This document shows positions 10,177 to 19,671 of a DNA stretch of 55,986 nt, piece by piece. Source of the stretch: a bacterium (lineage in GTDB: Bacteria; Bacteroidota; Bacteroidia; NS11-12g; UBA9320); NCBI GenBank assembly GCA_018223105.1, contig JAAEYY010000008.1, forward strand, positions 65,744-121,729. Direction: 5' to 3'. The position numbers and the translations under genes were made by a program. The notes beneath the pieces are model-generated. The model did not search any database and was not told the origin of the DNA. It saw only the letters and a program-made list of their open reading frames with translations. How positions within the stretch are numbered: position 1 is the first letter of the stretch; each line of letters begins with the position of its first letter.

Positions 10177-11129
10177 GCAAGCTGAATTAAGTGTTTAGGG
10201 ATTTCCTTTTTCTTGCTGATTGCTTCTTCGAATGAAGTTAATTTAATCTCATCATTTACGATTCCTACGGTTACAGAAGTTTGTCCATCAAGCAAAGCAT
10301 ATACCGCTTGCGATCCGAGTCTCGATGCCAGTACTCTATCTCTTGATGTTGGACTACCCCCTCGTTGAACGTGCCCTAATATTGTACTTCTTATTTTAAG
10401 CTCAGGAAAAAGCTTCTTCATTTTCTGTTCTACAACTAAAGCTCCTCCTTGCTCATCTCCTTCAGCAATAACGATGATAGAAAATGATTTTTTTCGCTTG
10501 CCATCGCGGTGAAATTGTTTCAGTAATTTATCCCAATCCTCTAAATCCTCCGGAATCATAACGGCCTCTGCTCCACCACCTATAGCTACATCAAGTGCTA
10601 TAAATCCCGAATCTCTTCCCATTACTTCAACTATAAATACTCTTTCATGTGAGTGGGCAGTATCTCTAATTCTATCGATTGCATCTAAAGCCGTATTCAC
10701 TGCAGTATCAAAACCGATCGTGTAATCTGTCCCATATAGATCATTATCTATGGTACCGGGTAGTCCAACCGATGGAATGCCAAATTCTTCATAAAAGATT
10801 TTAGCCCCGGTGTAAGAACCATTACCTCCAATGCAGACCAGAGCTTCAATACCCTTCTTTTTCAGGTTCCGGTAGGCCTTTTCCCTGCCTTCGGGCGTCA
10901 TGAATTCTGCACTTCGAGCAGTTTTCAAAAATGTGCCTCCTCTCTGAATAATATTCGCTACTGAGTTTAAATGAAGGGGTACAAACTCCCCTTCTATCAT
11001 TCCGGCATAGCCGCGTTTAATCCCTACTACTTCAAGGCCTTCGTATATGGCAGTTCGAACCACAGCTCTAACGCATGCGTTCATTCCGGGGGCATCGCCA
11101 CCCGATGTAAATACTCCAATTCGTTTCAT
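10158..11129 (-). CDS. pfkA: ATP-dependent 6-phosphofructokinase
   Basis: A 323-residue PfkA that phosphorylates fructose 6-phosphate, the committed step of glycolysis. It has GGDAPGMN at the N-terminus, GGNGSYTGA, the catalytic loop GTIDNDLYGTDYTIGFDTA with its central Asp, and GRDSGFIAL and GGSPTSRDR for substrate binding. The length is standard for the bacterial ATP enzyme. Its ATG lies directly after the T run of the terminator of the upstream lipoprotein gene, so its own promoter is not obvious. Expression may rely on readthrough or on a promoter within that gene. Confidence 0.97.
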   Translation of the reverse strand: MKRIGVFTSGGDAPGMNACVRAVVRTAIYEGLEVVGIKRGYAGMIEGEFVPLHLNSVANIIQRGGTFLKTARSAEFMTPEGREKAYRNLKKKGIEALVCIGGNGSYTGAKIFYEEFGIPSVGLPGTIDNDLYGTDYTIGFDTAVNTALDAIDRIRDTAHSHERVFIVEVMGRDSGFIALDVAIGGGAEAVMIPEDLEDWDKLLKQFHRDGKRKKSFSIIVIAEGDEQGGALVVEQKMKKLFPELKIRSTILGHVQRGGSPTSRDRVLASRLGSQAVYALLDGQTSVTVGIVNDEIKLTSFEEAISKKKEIPKHLIQLAEILAI

Positions 11130-11130
11130 A

Positions 11131-11163
11131 AAAAAAGGGTCAGCTAATATAGCGACCCTTTTC
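11131..11163 (-). terminator. terminator of the 11183-12055 lipoprotein gene, abutting pfkA
   Basis: On the minus strand AAAAGGGTC GCT pairs with AGC (T) GACCCTTTT, giving 12 bp with one bulge and a 5-nt loop. Seven T follow and run straight into the pfkA ATG (11129-11127). Confidence 0.85.
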
Positions 11164-11182
11164 CTGTAATTTTTAGAAAACC

Positions 11183-12055
11183 TTAAGGTTGTTTCTTATA
11201 TCTGAACTGAACATAGTCCAAATTATCACCTGAAGTACTCACAACATCGGTAATTTCGATGAGTACAAATTTTCCGGCTTCACCTCTAAGTTGAGCTACA
11301 TAAACATCATCTTTAGCAACTGAAATGGTTCCAACAGCTGTTCCGCCATCGTTCCATGCTGCGTTAAGTTCAGTAGTGTTTGTAACATTACCCCAGTTGT
11401 AGGTAGACATTTTCTTGAACGTTGTTCCATTTCTTGAAGTCCATCTTGCAGGCCAGTTAGAAATTTCAGCTTCTGCTGTAGAATCCTGAATGTCTTTATC
11501 CATATTATCATCAGCAGAAAGAAGGTTACTTCCAACTACCAAATCATATGCACCTGAGTTAGGTCCACGGAAATTGTACACTTTCAATGTATTCTGATTG
11601 TTGTCTTGGGTAATTTCGATTAGACTCTGACCACCAGTTCCCAAGTTTGTGATAGTTAAAGTTTTAGTAGTTGAATTACCATCTTTATCAGCGATAGTGA
11701 AGCTCCATACTTCTTCTCCGGCTGAAGTTCCGGTTGTTCCAACAAAGTCAACATCTAAGTTTTTAGTGCTGAAAGAAGTATCACAAATAGAACAGTTAGC
11801 AGGAACTAATTGAGCTCCACCATTATAAGATACTGTTACTTTAAGAGATACAATGTTTTCGGTATGAGATCCTCTTAGACCTACGGTGAATTCTTCGTCA
11901 CCAGCAAGGCTAATATCTGAAGATACATACTCAGAACCCGCAACGAATTCTAACACCGGCTTTGGTGCAGTTTCTTCTCCGGGTCCACAATTGGTTAAAA
12001 AAATTGATGCACAAGTAGCTACAAGTGCAAGCGATAATAGTTTGATTCGTTTCAT
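11183..12055 (-). CDS. predicted lipoprotein, function unknown
   Basis: A 290-residue secreted protein. The N-terminus has two lysine/arginine residues, a hydrophobic stretch and a lipobox (FLTNC), so it is likely lipid-anchored. The rest is beta-rich and Ser/Thr/Gly-rich. A first half (about 35-140) resembles an immunoglobulin-like fold with a CSIC pair; the second half looks like a separate beta domain (EIT, VYNFRG, FRYKKQP). I do not recognise a named family. It has its own -7 promoter element at 12079-12086 and a strong terminator, so it is probably transcribed alone. Confidence 0.8.
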   Translation of the reverse strand: MKRIKLLSLALVATCASIFLTNCGPGEETAPKPVLEFVAGSEYVSSDISLAGDEEFTVGLRGSHTENIVSLKVTVSYNGGAQLVPANCSICDTSFSTKNLDVDFVGTTGTSAGEEVWSFTIADKDGNSTTKTLTITNLGTGGQSLIEITQDNNQNTLKVYNFRGPNSGAYDLVVGSNLLSADDNMDKDIQDSTAEAEISNWPARWTSRNGTTFKKMSTYNWGNVTNTTELNAAWNDGGTAVGTISVAKDDVYVAQLRGEAGKFVLIEITDVVSTSGDNLDYVQFRYKKQP

Positions 12056-12078
12056 ATCTGAGGATTGTTTTTGCGCTG

Positions 12079-12086
12079 CAAAGATA
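12079..12086 (-). promoter_or_regulatory. -7 element for the lipoprotein gene
   Basis: On the minus strand this reads TATCTTTG, a match to TAnnTTTG. The sequence 19 nt upstream is only ATG-like, so the -33 element is weak. It lies 24 bases before the lipoprotein start. Confidence 0.5.
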
Positions 12087-12161
12087 TAATGTTAATTAAT
12101 ATTAGCATTCATCATTTGTAATGTTACTGATTTCTTACAATCTTGTACTCAGATATTTGCA

Positions 12162-13889
12162 ATGACACTGAACTGGCTCGATTACAGCATCATCATAGGA
12201 TTTGTTATTCTTACCATTTTTATTGGTCTCTACGCGAGAAAAACAGCTTCCAAAGGATTAGAAGGATTTTTCCTGGGAGGAAAAAATTTACCATGGTACC
12301 TCGCCGGCATCAGTATGGTGGCTACCACATTTGCGGCAGACACGCCACTTGCAGTCACTGAATTAGTGGCTACCAACGGAATTTCCGGTAATTGGGTTTG
12401 GTGGAACATGCTTCTGGGCGGGATGTTTACCGCTGTATTCTATGCTAAGCTGTGGCGAAAGAGCGGTGTGCTTACCGAAACTGAATTCATTACCCTCAGA
12501 TATAGCGGTAAAGAGGCAACTTGGCTTAAAAAATTTAAAGCGGCTTACCTCGGGCTCTTTATGAATGCTTTAATCCTCGCTTGGGTAAACTTGGCCTTTA
12601 TGTCACTTCTCGAGGTGTTTTTTGGAATCCAAGGATCCGATTTATTCCTAATTACTGCAGGAGCAATGCTGGTTGTGGCATTATACACTGCCATCTCCGG
12701 CCTGCTGGGAGTTGCACTTACAGATGCATTTCAGTTCTTTATTGCCCTTGTAGGCTGTATAGTTCTCGCAGTTTTAGTTCTAAATTCAGAGCAAATTGGA
12801 GGTATAGATGGTCTTGTTAAAAGATTACCACAGGGTTCATTAGATCTAATTCCATCCATAGGTAGCAATTCAGGCGGCCTCTTTTCTATGAGTGTGGCCT
12901 CATTTCTGGCATTCGCTGGCATGGTATGGTGGAGCAGCTGGTATCCCGGGGCTGAACCCGGCGGTGGCGGCTATGTTGCGCAAAGAATGTTGAGCACAAA
13001 AGACGAAAAGCATTCCTTTCTTGCCACCTTATTTTTTCAGTTTGCTCATTATGGTTTGCGTCCATGGCCATGGATCATTGTTGGACTATGCTCAGTAGTT
13101 CTTTACCCGGAGCTTGGTCCGGACGATAAAAAACTGGGATTTGTAATGGCCATGAAAGATTTTCTGCCGAATGGAATGATGGGGCTATTGCTGGTTGCAT
13201 TTTTAGGTGCATATATGAGTACGGTTTCTACTCACTTGAATTGGGGTGCGAGTTATGTTGTGAACGATATCTATAAATGGCAAAACAAAGGTGATAAAAC
13301 CATTGTTCGGGTCTCGAGATTAATCACCTTGCTCATTCTTATTCTTGCTTTGATTGCCACAACTTTTGTATCTACCATATCAGGAGTGTGGGAGTTTATA
13401 ATGCAATGCGGAGCTGGACTAGGATTGTTGCTGATGTTACGATGGTTTTGGTTCCGAATTAATGCCTGGGCTGAGATTACGGCAACCGTTGCACCTTTCA
13501 TTATTTATGCAGTGCTTCAATTTGGTCTTGCACCATATTATCCGGAACTTGGCATGTCGATTTCGGAGAATCCATTGGGCTTTTTTATCACCGTAGGTCT
13601 AACCACTATATTTTGGATCATCGTTGCGCTGAGCACAGCGCCTTCAGAAGCAAATCACTTGTTAAAATTTAAGGAAAGGGTATTCCCCGAAGGCATGGAA
13701 GCCTACAAAAAGAAAGTACTTCCCCTACTGCTGGCATGGCTTGGGGGAATTGTATCGGTCTACTCCTTCCTGTTTCTTGTAGGTAAAATAATCTTCAAAG
13801 AATACGATTCCGCCATCAATTTAGGGGTTTCACTTGTTATAGGATTAGGTCTTTTCTACTTCTCAAGTAAAAAGGCCGATCTATTCTAG
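12162..13889 (+). CDS. sodium:solute symporter family (SSF) transporter
   Basis: A 575-residue integral membrane protein with about 13-15 hydrophobic helices. It opens with NWLDYSIIIGFVI, followed by the SSF-typical FFLGGKNLPWYLAGISMVATTFAADTP. Later parts include GGGYVAQRMLSTKDEKHS, FLGAYMSTVSTHLNWGASYVVNDIY and a hydrophilic loop before the last helices. SSF proteins use the sodium gradient to import sugars, amino acids, nucleosides or organic ions; the substrate cannot be read here. A TTTG ends three bases before the ATG (GATATTTG), so the mRNA may be almost leaderless. Inside-membrane localisation is certain; the transported molecule is not. Confidence 0.92.
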   Translation: MTLNWLDYSIIIGFVILTIFIGLYARKTASKGLEGFFLGGKNLPWYLAGISMVATTFAADTPLAVTELVATNGISGNWVWWNMLLGGMFTAVFYAKLWRKSGVLTETEFITLRYSGKEATWLKKFKAAYLGLFMNALILAWVNLAFMSLLEVFFGIQGSDLFLITAGAMLVVALYTAISGLLGVALTDAFQFFIALVGCIVLAVLVLNSEQIGGIDGLVKRLPQGSLDLIPSIGSNSGGLFSMSVASFLAFAGMVWWSSWYPGAEPGGGGYVAQRMLSTKDEKHSFLATLFFQFAHYGLRPWPWIIVGLCSVVLYPELGPDDKKLGFVMAMKDFLPNGMMGLLLVAFLGAYMSTVSTHLNWGASYVVNDIYKWQNKGDKTIVRVSRLITLLILILALIATTFVSTISGVWEFIMQCGAGLGLLLMLRWFWFRINAWAEITATVAPFIIYAVLQFGLAPYYPELGMSISENPLGFFITVGLTTIFWIIVALSTAPSEANHLLKFKERVFPEGMEAYKKKVLPLLLAWLGGIVSVYSFLFLVGKIIFKEYDSAINLGVSLVIGLGLFYFSSKKADLF

Positions 13890-13890
13890 C

Positions 13891-13911
13891 ATTGGCATGC
13901 ATATTGCCAAT
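13891..13911. repeat. inverted repeat upstream of lon
   Basis: ATTGGCA (13891-13897) and TGCCAAT (13905-13911) form a perfect 7-bp inverted repeat with a 7-nt spacer, 28 bases before the lon ATG. It could be an operator or a short terminator. It does not match the CIRCE heat-shock element. Confidence 0.45.
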
Positions 13912-13938
13912 TAATATATTCAAGGAGCCTAAGACAAT

Positions 13939-16401
13939 ATGACATTTGACTCAATATTAAAGATGAACGCTAACTTTCCCGAGGATGAAGAAGGGCAGGA
14001 AGTTATTTCCGTAATCACAGATAGTGATTTTGAAGATGACGAAAAAGCTCAATACCCGGAAAAACTGCCAATATTACCGCTGCGAAATACCGTAATGTAC
14101 CCGGGAGTAGTATTTCCGGTTACCGTGGGCCGTGATAAATCCATAAAACTTATAAAAGATGCCTATGCAAAAAATAAAATCGTAGGTGTTGTTGCCCAAA
14201 AAGATCAAGAAGTTGAAGATCCTAAAGCATCGGATATATATGAAACCGGTACTTTGGCTATTATCCTGAAGATGCTAAAAATGCCCGATGGAAATACCAC
14301 TGTTATTATCCAAGGCAAAAGAAAATTTAAGATAACCGAAGTAATTAATGACGAGCCTTACTTAGAGGCTAATGTAAAATACCTGACGGAAACAAAATCT
14401 CCGAAGAATAAGGAATCTCTCGCGCTTATCGATAGCATAAGAGATATCGCAAGCAAGATTGTTGAGGTTTCACCCAACATACCTTCAGAGGCTAATTTTG
14501 CACTTAAGAACATCAATAGTCCCAATTTTCTGGTTAATTTCATTTCCTCTAACCTCAATGTTTCAGTGGATGAAAAACAGGAGATTCTAGAAATTCAAAA
14601 CTTCAGAAAAAGAGCAGGTGTAGTGTATAAACACCTCGATAGAGAGCTACAGATGCTAGAGCTGAAGAATAGAATTCAAAGCAAGGTAAAGGTGGATCTC
14701 GACAAGCAGCAAAAAGAATATTTCCTTCAGCAACAAATGAGGGCTATTCAGGAAGAGCTTGGACAAGATAGTCCGGATAAAGAGATTGAAAGCCTAAGAG
14801 CTCGCGGAGCGAAAAAGAACTGGAATGATAAAGTAGCAAAGGCATTTAATAAGGAGTTGGATCGCTTGATGAGAATGAATCCGGCAACACCGGATTACTC
14901 TGTATCTCTTAATTATGCTGAGCTATTGCTGGAATTGCCATGGGATGAGTTTAGCAAGGATAATTTTGACCTTAATCGAGCCAAGAAAATTCTGGACAAA
15001 GACCACTATGGACTTGAAAAAGTGAAGGAGCGAATATTGGAATTCCTCGCTGTTCTGAAGCTAAAGGGTGATATGAAAAGCCCTATTCTCTGTCTTTATG
15101 GCCCTCCCGGTGTAGGTAAAACTTCGCTTGGTAAATCTATTGCAAAAGCGATGGGTAGAGAGTATGTAAGGATGAGTTTAGGTGGCTTGCACGATGAATC
15201 TGAATTAAGAGGTCATAGAAAAACCTATATTGGTGCTATGCCGGGAAGAATAATTCAGTCCATTAAAAAAGCGGGAAAATCAAATCCTGTCTTTGTATTG
15301 GATGAAATAGATAAAATTGGCAGCGATTTCAGAGGCGACCCCTCTTCTGCTCTATTGGAAATATTGGATCCGGAACAAAACAATGCTTTTCACGATAATT
15401 ATGTAGAGCTTGATTACGATCTCAGCAATGTTCTGTTTATAGCAACTGCCAATCGTCTAGATACAATTCAACCTGCGCTTCGCGACAGGATGGAGATTAT
15501 CGATATCAGTGGTTATACCGTTGAAGAAAAAATTGGTATTGCCAAGAATCATCTTGTTCCAAAACAAAGAAAAGAACACGGTTTAAAAGCACAGCAATTC
15601 AAACTTGCAGATGGCACGATTGAAAAGATAATAGACGAATATACTCGCGAAAGTGGTGTTAGAACCTTGGATAAAAGGCTGGCAAGTCTTTGCAGGTATC
15701 AGGCCAAGGAAATTGTTTATGACAATAAACCTAAACCACAACTTTCGAAAGAACTGGTTGAGAAAATCTTAGGAAAGGATAAAATTGAAAAAGACCTTTA
15801 CGAGAACAACGATATTGCCGGTGTAGTTACAGGCTTAGCCTGGACCGCAGTTGGTGGTGATATTCTTTTTGTAGAAAGCACTTTAACCAAAGGAAAAGGG
15901 AAACTTACTCTTACCGGTCAATTGGGCGATGTTATGAAAGAATCTGCAATTACTGCAGCAACTTGGTTGAAAGCACATGCAGGAGATTACGCTATTGATC
16001 CAGCCATTTTTGACCAGTACGATATTCACTTGCATTTCCCTGCAGGAGCGGTGCCAAAAGATGGCCCAAGTGCAGGTATAACGATCCTCACCTCTTTAGC
16101 TTCTATCATTACCCAACGTAAGATAAAGCCAAGATTGGCGATGACAGGCGAAATCACGCTGAGAGGAAAGGTATTACCGGTAGGTGGGATTAAAGAAAAA
16201 ATACTCGCCGCCAAACGCGCCGGTATTCGAGAAATCATCATGAGTGAAGTTAACAAGAAAGATGTTGAAGATATTAAGCCTAGCTATATCAAAGACTTGA
16301 AATTTCACTACGTTAAAACAATGTCAGAGGTTTTAAACAAAGCCTTGTTGGATCAAAAAGTAAGTAAGGCTATAGAATGGAAAATTAAGGCAGAAGCCTA
16401 A
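13939..16401 (+). CDS. lon: ATP-dependent protease Lon
   Basis: An 820-residue LonA protease that degrades misfolded and regulatory proteins. The N-terminal LON domain starts at LPILPLRNTVMYPG (about 44). A coiled coil follows (KEYFLQQQMRAIQEELG), then the AAA module with Walker A GPPGVGKTS and Walker B VFVLDEIDKIG. The protease domain has the catalytic dyad Ser711 (KDGPSAGIT) and Lys754 (GGIKEKI). The first 40 residues are an acidic extension, and Met9 is a possible alternative start. AAGGAG lies about 11 nt before the first ATG. The stop interleaves with that of the opposing gene. Confidence 0.97.
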   Translation: MTFDSILKMNANFPEDEEGQEVISVITDSDFEDDEKAQYPEKLPILPLRNTVMYPGVVFPVTVGRDKSIKLIKDAYAKNKIVGVVAQKDQEVEDPKASDIYETGTLAIILKMLKMPDGNTTVIIQGKRKFKITEVINDEPYLEANVKYLTETKSPKNKESLALIDSIRDIASKIVEVSPNIPSEANFALKNINSPNFLVNFISSNLNVSVDEKQEILEIQNFRKRAGVVYKHLDRELQMLELKNRIQSKVKVDLDKQQKEYFLQQQMRAIQEELGQDSPDKEIESLRARGAKKNWNDKVAKAFNKELDRLMRMNPATPDYSVSLNYAELLLELPWDEFSKDNFDLNRAKKILDKDHYGLEKVKERILEFLAVLKLKGDMKSPILCLYGPPGVGKTSLGKSIAKAMGREYVRMSLGGLHDESELRGHRKTYIGAMPGRIIQSIKKAGKSNPVFVLDEIDKIGSDFRGDPSSALLEILDPEQNNAFHDNYVELDYDLSNVLFIATANRLDTIQPALRDRMEIIDISGYTVEEKIGIAKNHLVPKQRKEHGLKAQQFKLADGTIEKIIDEYTRESGVRTLDKRLASLCRYQAKEIVYDNKPKPQLSKELVEKILGKDKIEKDLYENNDIAGVVTGLAWTAVGGDILFVESTLTKGKGKLTLTGQLGDVMKESAITAATWLKAHAGDYAIDPAIFDQYDIHLHFPAGAVPKDGPSAGITILTSLASIITQRKIKPRLAMTGEITLRGKVLPVGGIKEKILAAKRAGIREIIMSEVNKKDVEDIKPSYIKDLKFHYVKTMSEVLNKALLDQKVSKAIEWKIKAEA

Positions 16402-18302
16402 GAGAGCTTCTGTATTTTTCGTTCCACTTTACGGTGCAACCTTTTAGCAGCCTTTTGAAGGTCTTTATTGACCCTTTTATGTGCTCTTATTTTTGACTTG
16501 AAGGGAGTTTTAGATTGCTCCACATTTATTTCTAGATCAATTATTTTTTCAGCTTTGCATGATGCTTTTACCACCTGTTTATAATCGCGCTTGTAGCTGA
16601 TGTAGGATGACCTGAGCGATGAAAGCCAAGCCTGCCCTTTATTCATGGTGCTTTCGTAATCTAAAATAAGCTGATCGTATTGCTCAATTATTGCTGTATT
16701 CGTCAATTGCATCCTTTTTAACTTCTTCAATCCTGATGCAAGCGCCTTGGCTGTTCTATTAAACTCCTTCATCTTATCTAAGCCATCTTTGTAATAATAT
16801 TTCAAGGAGTCGGTCCATTCCATCAGACCAAAGAATAAATTGGAATCGGGAATCGTAAAACGGTCTTTCTTTGAGTTGATGTAATAATCTCCATCATCAA
16901 AACCTGAAACTCTATACGAAAACAGATACATGAAATGATCCCGTAATGAATCAAGGTACTGCACTTCACTGCCCATCTTGTTTTGTATACTGGATTGATG
17001 ACTCTCCAATTTATTGAAATGTTCTAATACGCTTTCTTTCTGCCGAATAAATTCTTGCTGTAACGAGTCCACATAATCAGCCTGATTGAAAGAATCTAAA
17101 GCTTCAACTTTGTGCTTAAACTCAGCTTCTGTAAAATCTGTAGAACCAATAAGATCAGAAATATCCTCATCAAATCGCTGCATATCTCGCTTCATGCCTG
17201 CAGCCATAGAGCTAGTTTTTCGATCTACAGTTTTAAAGCTCTTACAACCCTTACCCGCATATTTTAGGAAAGGCTTAGTGTAGTTTTTTTGAATTTCTCT
17301 TTTGGCTTTAAAGCTTCTGCTCATCGATTCATATTGCAAGCCTAAATACTCAATCATTGAGTCGCTGTATAAAATAGACTGCTCCAGATCAGAAAGAATG
17401 TCTTCATACTCATCAATTTCCTCACTTTCATATTCCAAAAGCTCTTCAAAACTAATTTCCGATTCTAGATAATAAGACAAGGCTAAACCGTATTGGTTAA
17501 GTTTATTAAACTGGTACACCGGACGTCCACCTGAGATCAGGCGCTCCTCTACAGACCAACCTGCATAGGTTCTCCTTTCGAGCGTAATGCCGTTGCCGGA
17601 TGAGATATCTTCTTTGCTTTGTAAAAAGTAGAATGTACTGTCAGACCTAAACTCCTTCATGCTAATTTCATCCTCCATGAGCTGCCACATGGGTAAAGCA
17701 GGAAGGTGATCCGTACTAAAATAATGTCCGGACCTTAAGAAATACGAAGTATCCGGTGCCGCTACAAACTTTGGTTTATAAATACTGCGGATATATGGTA
17801 TTCTAAATACTTTAAACGCAACTGAGCTCAACCATGTCAACTTGTAATTTCGGATATAACCGGCATCCCAGGTTGCATCTACCAACATCCAGCTCGAATC
17901 TATTAAAACTGCATTCCAGCAATGATCATCCATATAAAAAGAGTCATTTTCGTCTCTTTCAAATGATTTTACATATCCGTTCACAGTAACGCTGGTTATG
18001 CCGGATATGTCACACATAGCATCAAACAATTTGCAGTATCCATAACATATTGCCTTTTTCTGTTTGATGATATCATCCAGACTCACATCGGTATAATCGT
18101 GATTGAGGTATTTCTTTACATCATACTTGATGTTATTAATAATCCAGCTATGAATAGCTGTTACCTTTTCTAAATCTGTATTCTGGCCTTCAATTGCTTT
18201 TTCTGTAATCCGATTTACAGCTCTAGAATAGCCATTGTCTTGCGCTTGCAGAGCATGCTGAAGACAGAGAAAAAGAAATAATATTAAATATTTGAGCTTC
18301 AA
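16398..18302 (-). CDS. secreted transglutaminase-like (cysteine protease fold) protein
   Basis: A 634-residue protein with a signal peptide (residues 1-20, ending near LQAQ). Residues 45-145 form a transglutaminase-like core, with a probable triad of Cys86 (AICYGYCKLF), His127 (DHCWNAV) and Asp142 (LVDATWD). This matches the bacterial Tgl-core families that act as proteases or peptide-processing enzymes. The remaining 480 residues are largely helical and charged, with coiled-coil-like stretches and a Lys/Arg-rich end. The substrate is unknown. It stands alone between lon (4-bp convergent overlap) and the hydrolase gene. Confidence 0.82.
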   Translation of the reverse strand: MKLKYLILFLFLCLQHALQAQDNGYSRAVNRITEKAIEGQNTDLEKVTAIHSWIINNIKYDVKKYLNHDYTDVSLDDIIKQKKAICYGYCKLFDAMCDISGITSVTVNGYVKSFERDENDSFYMDDHCWNAVLIDSSWMLVDATWDAGYIRNYKLTWLSSVAFKVFRIPYIRSIYKPKFVAAPDTSYFLRSGHYFSTDHLPALPMWQLMEDEISMKEFRSDSTFYFLQSKEDISSGNGITLERRTYAGWSVEERLISGGRPVYQFNKLNQYGLALSYYLESEISFEELLEYESEEIDEYEDILSDLEQSILYSDSMIEYLGLQYESMSRSFKAKREIQKNYTKPFLKYAGKGCKSFKTVDRKTSSMAAGMKRDMQRFDEDISDLIGSTDFTEAEFKHKVEALDSFNQADYVDSLQQEFIRQKESVLEHFNKLESHQSSIQNKMGSEVQYLDSLRDHFMYLFSYRVSGFDDGDYYINSKKDRFTIPDSNLFFGLMEWTDSLKYYYKDGLDKMKEFNRTAKALASGLKKLKRMQLTNTAIIEQYDQLILDYESTMNKGQAWLSSLRSSYISYKRDYKQVVKASCKAEKIIDLEINVEQSKTPFKSKIRAHKRVNKDLQKAAKRLHRKVERKIQKLS

Positions 18303-18360
18303 TACAATAGAAACACAAAGAAAGCCGTGCTTCGTATAATCTCATAATGATTTGCTCACA

Positions 18361-19671
18361 CTATAGTGCTTCTGTCCAGTCTGCTATATCATTGATCACC
18401 TGTTCGCTCACATTATTGGGTCTGAAATAGTCAGCAGGTCCCTCTTCCATCATTGGCATGAACAAATGATTTAAACTATCGTAGGAAACAAATTTCGCAT
18501 TAGGATTGGTGTTGGATTCCTTCCAAGTTTCAAACTGAGCCACTGGTACTTGAAAATCTTCTTTTCCTTGGAGTACAAGTGCATTCACTCTTTGCTTTGA
18601 AAGAGTTTGAACAGGATCATATGATGCGATACTCTCCCAAAAGCTACCCGGCCAATATGCTAGCAACTTCTTAGCTTTTGTCTTATCGTCATAATCGCCT
18701 TCAGAGATTTTATCTGCTCTCTTTTCAGCTTTCCGAACTACTCTTTTCATTTTCCAACTATCATCAAATTTCTGGAGGTACTTCACTTGATACTCTATCA
18801 GCTCTTCGAGTTTGCCGCTAGGTCCAGCCATTAATATAAAACCATCAACACCTTCCACTTTTTCGGCTATCAGTGGCAGTGCATATGCACCTAAACTATG
18901 ACCTAATACAATTAACTTGGTATATCGCAATCCCTCTTGAGATTGCAAAAGCTTTACTGCTGCAACCGCATCATCGATAGTCTCGTCGTACAAATCAAAT
19001 TGACCTTCAAAAAATTCGGGATAAACCTTGCTTCTTTTTTCATAGCGAAATGTAGAAATTCCTCTCTGAGCCAAGCCTAAAGCAAGATCGTAAAACACTT
19101 TGTTAGGGCCCATAGTTTCATCTCGATCTACAGGTCCTGAACCGTGAACAAATAATATTAATGGGCATGAATCACCTGAAGTGGGTATCATCATTTCTCC
19201 CGGAACCTCACCTTGAGGAGTTTGAATTTCAAAGGTCCTTCTTCCAAATACAATTTCCTTAATATAAGGAGGTGGCGAATAAGAAGGCAGTCTTAGAATT
19301 AAGATGGCAATATCGCCGTGTTTGTCGTAGCTCACCTCCAATTGCACTGCACCCGCTTCAAATTTGAGTAGTGCTTCTTCCTTGGTAAATCTCCCGGAGG
19401 GAATTCTTTTGATAAACTTAAATTCTTTATACTCACCAAAGGACTTCTCTATGTTTTTCCAGCCTTCTCTCAGTCTTTTCTTTTTAACTTCTGAAGCATA
19501 ATATTCCGTAAATTGATCGTGAATTTTATTGAACTTATGTTCTTTTAGCAATTCAGCTACGGCCTCGATTCTTTCTTGAGCATATGAAGAACTGAAAGAT
19601 GCAAATAGAAATACGAGAACAAGAATGCCTTTATTTACTATTGCCGGAATACCTAAATTACGCCTGATCAT
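18361..19671 (-). CDS. secreted alpha/beta hydrolase with N-terminal DUF3887-like domain
   Basis: About 436 residues from the ATG at 19671; the open frame reaches 19701. A signal peptide (hydrophobic residues about 13-30, ending SSYAQ) is followed by a small domain resembling DUF3887 (about 35-120). The hydrolase domain has the oxyanion region LFVHGSGPVDRD, the nucleophile elbow GHSLGAYALP, an Asp in LQGKEDFQVP and a His in SLNHLFMP. Esterase or peptidase activity is likely, but the substrate is unknown. Its start overlaps the end of the upstream pseudouridine synthase gene by 14 bases, so the two are probably co-transcribed. Confidence 0.85.
   Translation of the reverse strand: MIRRNLGIPAIVNKGILVLVFLFASFSSSYAQERIEAVAELLKEHKFNKIHDQFTEYYASEVKKKRLREGWKNIEKSFGEYKEFKFIKRIPSGRFTKEEALLKFEAGAVQLEVSYDKHGDIAILILRLPSYSPPPYIKEIVFGRRTFEIQTPQGEVPGEMMIPTSGDSCPLILFVHGSGPVDRDETMGPNKVFYDLALGLAQRGISTFRYEKRSKVYPEFFEGQFDLYDETIDDAVAAVKLLQSQEGLRYTKLIVLGHSLGAYALPLIAEKVEGVDGFILMAGPSGKLEELIEYQVKYLQKFDDSWKMKRVVRKAEKRADKISEGDYDDKTKAKKLLAYWPGSFWESIASYDPVQTLSKQRVNALVLQGKEDFQVPVAQFETWKESNTNPNAKFVSYDSLNHLFMPMMEEGPADYFRPNNVSEQVINDIADWTEAL

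Noticed and set aside
13923..13939. Third strong Shine-Dalgarno, at lon
   Set aside because: AAGGAG is present, but spacing of about 11 nt and a possible later start (Met9) make it weaker than those of rpsA and rpsR.
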